Under the pieces are notes generated by a model, which did no database searches, was not told the DNA's origin, and saw nothing but the letters and a program-made list of their open reading frames with translations. This document shows, one piece after another, positions 52,392-61,161 of a stretch of DNA of 64,000 bases (its first letter is position 1; each line of letters opens with the position of its first letter). The translations under genes were made by a program, and so were the position numbers. The stretch lies in contig NZ_CP073318.1 in NCBI RefSeq assembly GCF_018263855.1, positions 2,294,001 to 2,358,000 of the forward strand. The letters run 5' to 3'. The stretch comes from Kutzneria sp. CA-103260 (GTDB taxonomy: Bacteria > Actinomycetota > Actinomycetes > Mycobacteriales > Pseudonocardiaceae).

Positions 52392-53023
52392 TCGCCGAGG
52401 ACAACACCCTGCTGCGGGAGGGGTTGGTGTTGCTGCTCACCTCGGCCGGCCATGACGTGGCGGCCGTGGCGACGAGCGGCCCGGAGGTCTTGCCCGCGCT
52501 GCTCACGCACCGTCCCGACGCCGCGGTGCTCGACGTCCGTATGCCGCCGGGCTTTCGGGACGAGGGGCTGCGGGCGGCGTTGGCGGCGCGCGAGCAGATC
52601 CCCGGTCTGCCGGTGCTCGTGCTCTCCCAGTACGTCGAGCAGACCTACGCCGCCGAGCTGCTGGGCGGCGGCGCGAGCGGCGTCGGCTACCTGCTCAAGG
52701 ACCGGGTCGGCCGGGTCGACGAGTTCCTGGAGGCGCTGGACCGGGTCGCCGCCGGCGGCACCGCGCTCGACCCGGAGGTGGTCACCGAGCTGTTGACCCG
52801 CCGCCGGAACTCGCCGCTGGACTCGCTCACGCCCCGCGAGCGCGAGGTGCTTGAGCTGATGGCCGAGGGCCACGACAACACCACCATCGCCGCCACCCTC
52901 GTGATCACCGAACGGTCCGTGCACAAGCACATCGGCAACGTCTTCGCCAAGCTCGGCCTGCCGCCCACCGACAGCGGACACCGTCGGGTGGTGGCGGTGC
53001 TGACCTACCTCAACAACTCGTAG
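52379..53023 (+). CDS. NarL/FixJ-type response regulator
   Basis: 214 aa from GTG 52379, inside the kinase 3' end (GAGGTGGAG upstream). Receiver: VVIAEDNTLLREGL and phospho-acceptor D52 in AVLDVRMPPG, then the conserved LLKDRVGRVDEF. LuxR-type HTH: LTPREREVLELMAEGHDNTTIA and SVHKHIGNVFAKLGL. Partner of the upstream kinase. Its 3' end overlaps the convergent TetR gene by 14 bases. Confidence 0.95.
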   Translation: MRVVIAEDNTLLREGLVLLLTSAGHDVAAVATSGPEVLPALLTHRPDAAVLDVRMPPGFRDEGLRAALAAREQIPGLPVLVLSQYVEQTYAAELLGGGASGVGYLLKDRVGRVDEFLEALDRVAAGGTALDPEVVTELLTRRRNSPLDSLTPREREVLELMAEGHDNTTIAATLVITERSVHKHIGNVFAKLGLPPTDSGHRRVVAVLTYLNNS

Positions 53024-53639
53024 CCGATCGCGGCGGTGGCAGCAGGGCGTCGATGACGTCGCGCAGCGGGCCGACCAGATCCTCGGAGGTGGCGTCGCGC
53101 AGGGGCTGCAGGCCGACGGCGGACCGCACGACGGCGACGCCGACGCCAAGGGCGACCAGGAGTTCCGCGCGCAGCAGGCGTTCTCGCCCGTCCAGTTCTG
53201 CCGGCGAGCCGGCGGCGTCGAGCACCCGTCGGCTGAAGTCCTCGAGGGCCTGCCTGCGTAGGCCGTCGACCCGTTCGTCGCCGGAGACGCGCAACAACAT
53301 CAGCACCGGGTGCTCGCCGAGCTCCGCCCACGTGCCGGATGCCAGCTGTTGGCCGAGCGCCTCGGCGAGGGCGGCCCGGTCCCGGGGGGCTTCGTCGCCC
53401 GACGCGTTCAGGAATCGGGACGTGCCGGCCAGCGCCGCCTTGAACAGGCCCTCCTTCGAGCCGAAGTAGCGTTTGATCAGCGCCAGGTTGACGCCGGCGT
53501 CCGCGGCGACGTCGCGCAGGGTCGTACGGCTGTACCCCAGGCGGAGGAACCGGTGACGACCGGCCTCCAGCAGCGCCTGGCGCGTCGCCCCGGCGTTCCG
53601 GCGCCTGTGCTCGGCCTCGTCGGTCCTGCCCTCGGCCAC
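53010..53639 (-). CDS. TetR-family repressor
   Basis: 209 aa from GTG 53639, chosen for GGGAGG 7 bases upstream; ATG 53678 has none. DNA-binding part QALLEAGRHRFLRLGYSRTT, then LRDVAADAGVNLALIKRYFG, followed by a helical ligand domain with Leu/Arg-rich helices. Divergent from the isochorismatase-like gene and separated by a promoter with a CTTAGCTAAG palindrome. Confidence 0.88.
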   Translation of the reverse strand: MAEGRTDEAEHRRRNAGATRQALLEAGRHRFLRLGYSRTTLRDVAADAGVNLALIKRYFGSKEGLFKAALAGTSRFLNASGDEAPRDRAALAEALGQQLASGTWAELGEHPVLMLLRVSGDERVDGLRRQALEDFSRRVLDAAGSPAELDGRERLLRAELLVALGVGVAVVRSAVGLQPLRDATSEDLVGPLRDVIDALLPPPRSATSC

Positions 53640-53699
53640 CGGTGACCTCCCACGCCGCACGTTCGCCGGTCGCAGCATAGCGCGACAAGTAATCGCGTG

Positions 53700-53734
53700 T
53701 TGACATAGCTCGCGATCCGGGTAGCTTAGCTAAG
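53700..53734 (+). promoter_or_regulatory. Promoter with TTGACA, TAGCTT and overlapping CTTAGCTAAG operator
   Basis: TTGACA at 53700-53705 is a consensus -35; TAGCTT at 53722-53727, 16 bases on, is a good -10 for the isochorismatase-like gene at 53772. The perfect 10-base palindrome CTTAGCTAAG (53725-53734) covers the -10 box, an expected place for TetR binding. The repeated AAGTAATC on both sides may be part of a wider operator. Confidence 0.6.
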
Positions 53735-53771
53735 TAATCACTCGATGACTTGACTCGTTCGAAGGACGCGA

Positions 53772-54320
53772 ATGACCAACCCGGCCCTCCTTGTCATGGA
53801 TGTCCAACGCGCGGTGGTCGCGCGGTACCCGGATCCCGCCTACCTTCCGCGCCTGCGCGAGGCGGTCGCCGGTGCGCGGGCCAGCAACGTGCCAGTGATC
53901 TACGTCGTTGTCGGGTTCCGCCCGGAGTATTCCGAGGTCAGCCCGCGCAACAAGATGTTCGGCGCGCTCGCCACCACCAAGCCGGCGGGCGGTGGCGAGG
54001 CCATGCAGATCCATCCGGACGTGGCTCCCGAAGCCGGCGAGACCGTCGTGACCAAGCGGCGCGTCAGCGCCTTCGCCGGCAGCGATCTGGACATGGTCCT
54101 GCGGGCCGGCGAGATCGATCACCTCGTGCTGACCGGCATCGCCACCAGCGGCGTGGTGCTGTCCACCCTGCGTCAGGCCGCTGACCTGGACTTCGGCCTC
54201 ACGGTGCTGGCCGACGGCTGCCTGGACGGCGATCCCGAGGTGCACCGCGTGCTCACCGAGAAGGTGTTCCCCCTCCAGGCCGACGTCACCACGGTGGCCG
54301 AATGGACCGCCGCCCACTGA
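53772..54320 (+). CDS. Isochorismatase-family (cysteine hydrolase) protein lacking the Cys
   Basis: 182 aa, GAAGGA upstream. Fold motifs present: catalytic Asp in ALLVMDVQRAV, Lys in VVTKRRVSAFAG, and the cis-peptide region LTGIATSGVVLSTLRQA. In hydrolases of this superfamily the nucleophile Cys sits three residues after the Thr of that loop; here it is Val, so an amidase-type reaction is unlikely, though isochorismatases themselves also manage without this Cys. Function open: isochorismatase-like ether hydrolysis or a binding role. Confidence 0.85.
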   Translation: MTNPALLVMDVQRAVVARYPDPAYLPRLREAVAGARASNVPVIYVVVGFRPEYSEVSPRNKMFGALATTKPAGGGEAMQIHPDVAPEAGETVVTKRRVSAFAGSDLDMVLRAGEIDHLVLTGIATSGVVLSTLRQAADLDFGLTVLADGCLDGDPEVHRVLTEKVFPLQADVTTVAEWTAAH

Positions 54321-54453
54321 CCCGGTCGGGATGGCTTGCCGCTGCGCTACTTCACGCTCAACGGCACCGGCCACCGATGTCGCGGGAATGGGCGATGCCA
54401 TCCACCTGTCGTGCCGACCATGCTTGAGGCGGCCGCGTTCGAGGGGAGGACAG

Positions 54454-55614
54454 GTGGTCGCTCGCAAGGTGGAACGAGGCGACACCGAGGTCGGTTGCCC
54501 GGTCAGGCAGGACGCGAACGGTGTGTGGCGGGTCACCGGCTACCCGGCCGGCCGCGCACTGCTTCGCGCCGCCGGCACCGTGCAGGCCGGCCTGGGCATC
54601 GAAACCGTGGACAAGATGCCGTCCAGCATCCGACGCCCTGTCCTCTACCGCGACGGACCGGAGCACCGCGAACACCGCCGCCAGACCGCCCGCTTCTTCA
54701 CGCCGCGCCGCGTCGACGAGGCCTACCGCGAGATCATGGAGAGGGTCGCGGACGCCCAGATCGCTCGCTTGCGCGCGGCCGGCTCGGTCGAGCTGGCCGA
54801 CCTCAGCTTCAAACTGGCGATCGACGTGACATCCGCCGTGATCGGCATGACCGAGAGCAAACCCGGCATCCAGCGCCGTTTGGAACGCTTCTTCCCGGAG
54901 AAGTTCGGCCGCCCGGGATTCACCAGCTTCCACGGGATCTACTGGTTCTGCCGGCAGATCGCGAACTGGTCGCGGATCTACTTCAACGACGTCCGCCCCG
55001 CGGTCAAGGCCCGCAAGGCCCGCCGTCGGGACGATCTGATCTCACATCTGCTCGACGAAGGCTGCAGGAGCACGGAGATCCTCGGCGAATGCCTCACGTT
55101 CGCCGCCGCCGGCATGGTCACGACGCGCGAATTCATCGTCCTGGCGGCCTGGCACATGTTCACCGACGACGCGCTGCGTGCGAAGTACCTCACCTCGGCG
55201 GAACCGGAACGCGTGGCAGTCCTGCACGAGATCATCCGGCTGGAACCCGTGATCGCCCAACTACGCCGCCGCACCACAACCGAGATCCGCCTGCCCGACG
55301 TCGACCTCCCCAAAGACGCCCTGGTGCACATCCAGATCGACACCGCCAACCTCGACCCCGTCGTGGTCGGCGACCAACCACTCGACCTCTGCCCAGACCG
55401 AACCATGGCCGACGGCGGCGCCAGCGCCGGCCTCGCCTTCGGCGACGGCCACCACAAATGCCCCGGCTCCCACATAGCGATCCTCGAAACCGACATATTT
55501 CTCCACAAACTCCTTGCCGTCACAGGGATCCACATGGTCGCCCCGCCCCGGGTCGCCTTCAAGGAGGACATCGCCGCATACGAACTGCGGGGTATGCGCG
55601 TGGCCGTTGAGTGA
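54454..55614 (+). CDS. Cytochrome P450 (second copy, divergent family)
   Basis: 386 aa from GTG 54454, which follows GAGGGGAGGA; the longer frame to 54331 is not credible. The I-helix reads LTFAAAGMVTTREFIVL, ExxR is in HEIIRLEPV, and the haem loop FGDGHHKCPGSHIAILE has ligand C336. No ferredoxin gene adjoins it, so it may borrow the upstream set. The N-terminus is short and basic. Substrate unknown. Confidence 0.88.
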   Translation: MVARKVERGDTEVGCPVRQDANGVWRVTGYPAGRALLRAAGTVQAGLGIETVDKMPSSIRRPVLYRDGPEHREHRRQTARFFTPRRVDEAYREIMERVADAQIARLRAAGSVELADLSFKLAIDVTSAVIGMTESKPGIQRRLERFFPEKFGRPGFTSFHGIYWFCRQIANWSRIYFNDVRPAVKARKARRRDDLISHLLDEGCRSTEILGECLTFAAAGMVTTREFIVLAAWHMFTDDALRAKYLTSAEPERVAVLHEIIRLEPVIAQLRRRTTTEIRLPDVDLPKDALVHIQIDTANLDPVVVGDQPLDLCPDRTMADGGASAGLAFGDGHHKCPGSHIAILETDIFLHKLLAVTGIHMVAPPRVAFKEDIAAYELRGMRVAVE

Positions 55615-55670
55615 GGGGCCCGCCCCGTTGCTTGTCTCCGGGTTGCGGAAGCCGTAGGCGTGCCGTCGCG

Positions 55671-56927
55671 TCAACAGGACGGCACGACGGCGTAGTACCC
55701 GGGCGAGGTCTCGGACAGGCTGGTGATCACGGCGACGTTCCACAACCCCATGGCGTCGTTCGAGCCGACGGCGTAGGCGTAGCCGCCGCTCTGGTAGGCG
55801 CGCCCAGCCACGGTGTGAGCGTAGTTGTTGTCTGTGAAGCACTGCACGGGCGGGTTGGTGGTGGTCGTCGTCGGGGGCGGGGTGCCACCACCGTTGTTCA
55901 GCCCCCAGAACAGTGCCGTGTAGTAGGTCGAGCAGATGTAGTCCAGGTAGTACGTGCCGGTGCTGCCGCAGTTGTCCGCGCCGCTGCCCGGATGCACAGC
56001 CAGGCCGTGGGCCATGCCGGAAACCGAGTACAGCTCGATTGCGGGCTGTCCCTGCGGGTCGTTGTAGACGCTCTCGGTGGTGCCGCCGCCGAGCGTCCGT
56101 GTGCTGGACGGCGTCTGGCTGATGCCCCAGACGTTCGTCCACTGGTCCCGCTCCTCGGTGGCGTTCACCGGCGACACGGTTGTGTCCGCGGTGCCTTGCC
56201 AGATGGCGACGCGCGGCCACGGTCCTGCGTAGCCGGGATCGGCGGCGCGGACCAGGTCGCCCCACTGTGCCGGCGTCTTGTTCTGGTTGCTGTACTGGCA
56301 GTTCGTCGCCTGCACCAGGCTCGTCGCGCACTGCGCCGGCAGGCCGGAGTCGATCGCGCCGCCGGCGAACACGTCCGGGTAGTCGGCCAACAGGTTCGAC
56401 GTCATGCCGCCGCCGGCCGACAACCCGGTGACGTAGATGCGCTTGGCGTCGACGTGGTAGCTGGACTGGGCGTACGACACCATCTCGTGGATCGACTCCG
56501 CCTCGCCCTGGCCCCGCCCGTCGTCCGACGGCGTGTACCAGTCGAAGCAGCTCTGCGGGTTGTTCGACGAGCTCTGCTGCGGGAACACCACGGCAAAGCC
56601 CCACTGGTCGGCGTACTGCGCCCAGCCCGAGTGCTGGTAGTAGTCCGCGGCGCTCTGCGTGCAGCCGTGCAGTGCCACCACCAGCGGCGCGTTCGACGGC
56701 AGTCCAGCCGGCAGATAGCTGTACATCGACAGGCGGCCCGGGTTGGAGCCGAAGTTGGTCACCTGGCTGAACGATCCGGCCGGCGCTGCCGCGCCGGAAC
56801 CGGCTGCGCCAGTGACGGCCACGGCGGAGCCGGTCACCACCAGCACCGCGGCCGCCCAGGCCAGTGTTCGGCGGATCGACGACATACGACGGACGGACGG
56901 GGCACGATCGGCAGGCAGGGGATGCAT
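55671..56927 (-). CDS. Secreted PHB depolymerase/CE1-type esterase
   Basis: 418 aa from ATG 56927. Signal peptide about 1-47 (RRTLAWAAAVLVVTGSAVAV). Catalytic domain of the poly(3-hydroxyalkanoate) depolymerase (LpqC) family: oxyanion His in LVVALHGCTQSAADYYQHS, nucleophile S170 in YVTGLSAGGGMTSNLL, Asp near IWQGTADTTVSP, His in SGMAHGLAVHP. A Pro/Thr linker leads to a C-terminal about 60-residue module with two Cys (QCFTDNNYAHTVAGRAY, GYYAVVPSC), seen on depolymerases as a binding domain. Divergent from a 3-hydroxybutyrate-type dehydrogenase. Confidence 0.88.
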   Translation of the reverse strand: MHPLPADRAPSVRRMSSIRRTLAWAAAVLVVTGSAVAVTGAAGSGAAAPAGSFSQVTNFGSNPGRLSMYSYLPAGLPSNAPLVVALHGCTQSAADYYQHSGWAQYADQWGFAVVFPQQSSSNNPQSCFDWYTPSDDGRGQGEAESIHEMVSYAQSSYHVDAKRIYVTGLSAGGGMTSNLLADYPDVFAGGAIDSGLPAQCATSLVQATNCQYSNQNKTPAQWGDLVRAADPGYAGPWPRVAIWQGTADTTVSPVNATEERDQWTNVWGISQTPSSTRTLGGGTTESVYNDPQGQPAIELYSVSGMAHGLAVHPGSGADNCGSTGTYYLDYICSTYYTALFWGLNNGGGTPPPTTTTTNPPVQCFTDNNYAHTVAGRAYQSGGYAYAVGSNDAMGLWNVAVITSLSETSPGYYAVVPSC

Positions 56928-57136
56928 CGTTGCACCTTTCCGACGCGTGGACGGTTCGCCGACCAACGCTAGGACCGCCGACCGGACCCGGACCATGTCC
57001 CAGCGGACCAGCATCGACACCAACGCGGTGTGGGACGGCCACATGCCGCCCCATTTCGACGCGCATGGGGCAACGCGCCACAAAGTCATCGCTCGGCATG
57101 GTTGTGGCACACATGTTCAGATGTCGGATCACTGCC

Positions 57137-57142
57137 TACGGT
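57137..57142 (+). promoter_or_regulatory. TACGGT -10-like box before the SDR gene
   Basis: Ends 8 bases before ATG 57151, with no ribosome site, fitting a leaderless start; same geometry as at 16293 and 51227. Confidence 0.4.
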
Positions 57143-57150
57143 GGTCGACC

Positions 57151-57900
57151 ATGACAAGCCCACTCGCCGGCCGAACCGCCCTGGTCACGGGCGGCGGCAG
57201 CGGCATCGGCCGGGCCTGCGCCGAGGACCTGGCGCGGGCCGGCGCCAAGGTGCTGGTGGTCGACATCGACGCCCGCGCCGCCGAGGAGGTCGCCGGCGTC
57301 GTGGGCGGCACCGCGCACGTCGTGGACCTCGCCGACCCTGCCCGCATCGACGAGCTGCCGTCGGACGTCGACATCCTGGTCAACAACGCCGGCATCCAGA
57401 CGGTCGCGCCGGTGCACGAGTTCCCGCCGGAGCGGTTCGCGCACATCCAGCGGCTGATGGTCACCGCGCCGTTCCTGCTGGCCCGGCGCTGCCTGCCGCA
57501 CATGTACGCCAACCGCTGGGGCCGGATCGTCAACATCTCCAGCGTGCACGGCGTGCGCGCCAGCCCGTTCAAGGCGGCCTACGTGGCGGCCAAGCACGGC
57601 CTGGAGGGGCTGAGCAAGGTGATCGCCCTTGAGGCAGCGCCGCACGGCGTGACCAGCAACTGCGTCGCGCCCGGGTACGTGCGCACGCCGCTGGTGGAGG
57701 GCCAGCTCGCCGACCAGGCCGCCACCCACGGCATCGACCCCGACCGGGTGCTCACCGACATCCTGCTGCAGCGCCCGGCGATCAAGCGGCTGATCGAGCC
57801 GCGGGACGTGGCCGCGCTGGTCACCTGGCTGTGCGGGGAGCACGCCGGCCACCTCACCGGCGCCAGCCTGCCCGTCGACGGCGGCTGGACCGCCTCCTGA
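57151..57900 (+). CDS. 3-hydroxybutyrate dehydrogenase-like SDR
   Basis: 249 aa from ATG 57151. ALVTGGGSGIGRACAEDLARAG, NNAGIQTVAPVHEFPPERF, NISSVHGVRASPFKAAYVAAKHG (active-site Tyr/Lys), and CVAPGYVRTPLVEGQLADQA with the long alpha-6 loop of D-3-hydroxybutyrate dehydrogenases. VVDID after strand 2 indicates NAD+. Would oxidise 3-hydroxybutyrate, the product of the divergent depolymerase, to acetoacetate. Start of an operon with the MFS transporter 34 bases on. Confidence 0.88.
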   Translation: MTSPLAGRTALVTGGGSGIGRACAEDLARAGAKVLVVDIDARAAEEVAGVVGGTAHVVDLADPARIDELPSDVDILVNNAGIQTVAPVHEFPPERFAHIQRLMVTAPFLLARRCLPHMYANRWGRIVNISSVHGVRASPFKAAYVAAKHGLEGLSKVIALEAAPHGVTSNCVAPGYVRTPLVEGQLADQAATHGIDPDRVLTDILLQRPAIKRLIEPRDVAALVTWLCGEHAGHLTGASLPVDGGWTAS

Positions 57901-57934
57901 CCTCTGCCCGCCGACCGGAAAGCGTGAGTCAACG

Positions 57935-59242
57935 ATGACCCAGACCCTGTCCCCGTCCAGAGAACGAATCGCCCGCGTTGTCACCGCCAGCCTGATCGGC
58001 ACCACCGTGGAGTGGTACGACTTCTTCCTCTACGGCTCCGCCGCGGCACTGGTGTTCAACAAGGTCTTCTTCCCGACCGCCGACCCGCTCACCGGCACGC
58101 TGCTGGCGTTCGCCACCTACGCCATCGGCTTCGGCGCCCGCCCGCTCGGCGGCCTGGTGTTCGGGCACTTCGGCGACCGGCTCGGCCGCAAGCGGCTGCT
58201 GGTGCTGAGCCTGCTGATGATGGGCGGCGCGACGTTCCTGATGGGCCTGCTGCCCGGCTACACCTCGATCGGCATCGGCGCGCCCCTGCTGCTCACGGCG
58301 CTGCGGCTGGTGCAGGGCTTCGCACTCGGCGGTGAGTGGGGCGGTTCCGTGCTGATCGTCGCGGAACACGGCAGCGCCAAGCATCGAGGTTTCTGGGCTT
58401 CGTGGCCGCAGGCCGGCGCGCCGGGCGGCAACCTGTTGGCCACGGCGGTGCTCGCGGTGCTGGCGGCCGTGCAGTCCGAACAGGACTTCGTGTCCTGGGG
58501 CTGGCGCATCCCGTTCCTGCTGTCCGGTGTGTTGGTCGCGATCGGACTGTGGATCCGGGTGCGGGTCTCGGAGACGCCGGTGTTCCAGGCCGCCGCCTCG
58601 CGGGCCGCTGAGGGCGTGGAGCGGATGCCCATCGTCACCGTGCTGCGGACGCAGTGGCGTGAGGTGCTGGTGGCGATGGGCGCGCGGATGGGCGAGAACA
58701 TCTCGTACTACGTGATCACCTCCTTCATCCTCGTGTACGTCGTGGAGACGCTGAAGCTGCCCAAGCAGACCGCACTGAGTGCGGTGCTGATCGGATCCGC
58801 GGTGGAGCTGGTGGCGATTCCGTTGTGGGGCGCGGTGTCCGACCGCATCGGCCGCCGCCCGGTGTACCTGTTCGGGGCCATCGGCATGGCGGTCTGGGTG
58901 TTCGTGTTCTTCGCGCTGCTCGGCAGCCGCTCGACCGGCGCGATCATCGGGGCCACCACGGTGGCGCTGGTGCTGCACGGGGCGATGTACGGGCCGCAGG
59001 CGGCGTTCTTCTCGGAACTGTTCGGCACCAGGGTGCGGTACTCGGGATCCTCGATCGGCTACCAGCTCGCGTCCATTCTGGCCGGTGGCCTCGCGCCGCT
59101 CATCGCCACCGCGCTGCTGGCGGCGTTCGCCTCCGCGACGCCGATCGCGATCTACGTCGCGGCCGGCGCGGCCGTCTCGGTGCTCGCGGTGGCGCTGTCG
59201 CGGGAGACCACCGGCGGCTCGCTGGAGGACGTAGAGTCCTGA
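57935..59242 (+). CDS. MHS-family MFS transporter
   Basis: 435 aa, 12 predicted membrane helices. Signature segments of the metabolite:H+ symporter group: GTTVEWYDFFLYGSAAALVF in helix 1, GARPLGGLVFGHFGDRLGRK between helices 2 and 3, LRLVQGFALGGEWGGSVLI, and a second SDRIGRRPVYLFG. Such carriers import carboxylates such as shikimate, proline or 3-hydroxybutyrate with protons. Its place between the dehydrogenase and the regulator suggests uptake of the depolymerase product. Confidence 0.9.
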   Translation: MTQTLSPSRERIARVVTASLIGTTVEWYDFFLYGSAAALVFNKVFFPTADPLTGTLLAFATYAIGFGARPLGGLVFGHFGDRLGRKRLLVLSLLMMGGATFLMGLLPGYTSIGIGAPLLLTALRLVQGFALGGEWGGSVLIVAEHGSAKHRGFWASWPQAGAPGGNLLATAVLAVLAAVQSEQDFVSWGWRIPFLLSGVLVAIGLWIRVRVSETPVFQAAASRAAEGVERMPIVTVLRTQWREVLVAMGARMGENISYYVITSFILVYVVETLKLPKQTALSAVLIGSAVELVAIPLWGAVSDRIGRRPVYLFGAIGMAVWVFVFFALLGSRSTGAIIGATTVALVLHGAMYGPQAAFFSELFGTRVRYSGSSIGYQLASILAGGLAPLIATALLAAFASATPIAIYVAAGAAVSVLAVALSRETTGGSLEDVES

Positions 59243-59246
59243 CGGG

Positions 59247-61088
59247 ATGGAGGCTCTGTGGCGGTTGCTCGAACTGCTCGACCGAGGCGGCTCGGCCGAG
59301 CAGTTCGCGCATGTCGCCACCTCGGCCAGCCGCGCCGGCTTGAGCCACGAGGAGCTGGCGGAGGTCGAGCGGGCCGCCGAGGCCGCGCTGCGGATCCGCG
59401 CCACGCTTACCCAGCACCGCCGCCGGGAGGCGGAGCTGGCCGCCCTGTTCGACACCGCCAGCGACCTGGCGAAGCTGCGTGACACCGACGGCGTGCTGCG
59501 AGCCATCGTGCACCGGGCCCGGATGCTGCTGCACACCCACGTCGCCTATCTCAGCCTCAACGACGCCGCCGCGGGCGGCACCTACATGCGGGTCACCGAG
59601 GGCTGCACGTCCGCCCTGTTCCAGCAGGTCATCCTCGGCATGGGGGAGGGGCTCGGCGGCCTGGTCGGTCAGACGGCGCGACCGTACGCCACCACCGAAT
59701 ACCTGCCCGATCCTCGGTTCGACCACACCGAGGCGATCGACGCCGCCGTGCAGGACGAAGGCCTGGTCGCCATCCTCGGCGTGCCGCTGCAACTAGGTAG
59801 CCGGGTCCTCGGCGTGCTGTACGCCGCAGACCGCGCGCCCCGGGAGTTCACCACCGCCGAGGTGTCGCTGCTCGGCTCGCTGGCCGACCATGCAGCCATC
59901 GCACTGGACGCCGCGCAGCGCATGGAGGAGGCCAGGTCCGCGCACGAGACCATCCGGCGGCACAACGAGGCCATGCGTCGTGCCGAGGACGCCCACGACC
60001 GGCTGTCCGACCTGGTGCTGCGCGGCGGCGATGTGGTGCAGGTGGCGACCGCGCTCGCCGAGGTGCTGCATGGCGGCATCGTCGTGCACGACGTGAGCGG
60101 CGCCGAACTCGCGCGCGTCGGCGCGGACCCGATGACGCAGCCGGTGCGCCTCGTCGAGGAGTCGCGGACCAGCGGACGGGCCGTGGCCCACAACGGGATC
60201 TGGGTCTGCGCCGTGCTCGCCGGCCCGAAACCGCTGGGCAGCATCACGTTGACCGGCCACCGCGAACTCGGCGACGCCGACCGGCGGCTGTTCGAGCGCG
60301 CCAGCGTCGTCACCGCGCTGCTACTCCTACTGCGGCAGTCGGTGGCCGAGACCGAGGACCGCGTGCGCGGCGAACTCGTCACCGACCTGCTCACCGCACC
60401 GGATCGTGATCCCGGCGGCCTGATCGCCCGTGGCAAGCGACTCGGTGTCGACCTCACCGCGCCGCATGTGGTCGTCGTCGCGCACGCGGCGCAGGAGTCG
60501 CGGCACCGCCTGGCCACCGCGGCGGCCGCCCGGGTGCCGCGCACCAGCCTGATCGGCACCCACGCCGACCGGTTGGTGCTGCTGGTTCCCGACGCCGATC
60601 CGGCGGGGCTGGCCGATCAGCTCGCCCGCCAGCTCGGCGACGCCCTCGACCGGCCCGTCACCGTCGGCGCGGCCGGACCGACCGCCGGGCCGGCCGAACT
60701 GGCGGCCGCGCACGGCGAGGCCGAGCGCTGCCTGCGGGCGTTGCTCGAACTCGGGTACACCGGCCGGGGCGCGGACCTCGCCGGGCTGGGCTTTGTCGGC
60801 GTGCTGCTGGGCGACCGCGCCGACGTCGACGGCTACGTGCACCGCACGCTCGGATCGGTGCTGGACTACGACGCCCAGCGCGGCTCTGAGCTGATCACGA
60901 CCCTGCACGCCTACTTCGACTGCGGCGGCAATCTCAACCGTGCCAAGGATGTGCTGCACGTCCACGTGAACACGGTGACCCAGCGGCTGGAACGCGTCAC
61001 CGCGCTGCTGGGGCCGCGCTGGCGGGAACCCGAGCAGGCGTTGGAAGTCCAGCTCGCGTTGCGGCTCCACCGCATCACGCGGCGCTGA
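59247..61088 (+). CDS. GAF-domain PucR/CdaR-type regulator
   Basis: 613 aa, starting 4 bases after the transporter stop. Residues 1-60 are helical (EQFAHVATSASRAGLSHEEL), 65-225 a GAF sensor (FDTASDLAKLRDTDGVLR, GGLVGQTARPYATTEYL, VPLQLGSRVLGVLYAADR), 230-345 a coiled linker and weak second sensor, 355-520 a GGDEF-like degenerate module, and the C-terminus a PucR HTH (YFDCGGNLNRAKDVLHVHVN, TVTQRLERVTALL). A local activator of the PHB/3-hydroxybutyrate genes is the natural reading. Confidence 0.88.
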   Translation: MEALWRLLELLDRGGSAEQFAHVATSASRAGLSHEELAEVERAAEAALRIRATLTQHRRREAELAALFDTASDLAKLRDTDGVLRAIVHRARMLLHTHVAYLSLNDAAAGGTYMRVTEGCTSALFQQVILGMGEGLGGLVGQTARPYATTEYLPDPRFDHTEAIDAAVQDEGLVAILGVPLQLGSRVLGVLYAADRAPREFTTAEVSLLGSLADHAAIALDAAQRMEEARSAHETIRRHNEAMRRAEDAHDRLSDLVLRGGDVVQVATALAEVLHGGIVVHDVSGAELARVGADPMTQPVRLVEESRTSGRAVAHNGIWVCAVLAGPKPLGSITLTGHRELGDADRRLFERASVVTALLLLLRQSVAETEDRVRGELVTDLLTAPDRDPGGLIARGKRLGVDLTAPHVVVVAHAAQESRHRLATAAAARVPRTSLIGTHADRLVLLVPDADPAGLADQLARQLGDALDRPVTVGAAGPTAGPAELAAAHGEAERCLRALLELGYTGRGADLAGLGFVGVLLGDRADVDGYVHRTLGSVLDYDAQRGSELITTLHAYFDCGGNLNRAKDVLHVHVNTVTQRLERVTALLGPRWREPEQALEVQLALRLHRITRR

Positions 61089-61161
61089 GCGGCCGGACCT
61101 CACCCTCCTGCGGTCCTCGCCAGTCTCCGCGGTGTCGGCGCTGCGACCGTCATCCTTGTTC

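Noticed and set aside
51233..53023. 596-aa frame ending in the response regulator
   Set aside because: The first part is an off-frame reading of the histidine kinase; the regulator starts at GTG 52379.
54336..55610. 424-aa frame overlapping the second P450 in another phase
   Set aside because: Arg/Pro-rich shadow; the P450 frame has I-helix, ExxR and Cys loop.
56928..57150. Palindromic-looking ACATG--CATGT pieces between the depolymerase and SDR genes
   Set aside because: Arms are only four bases and imperfect, so no operator is called.
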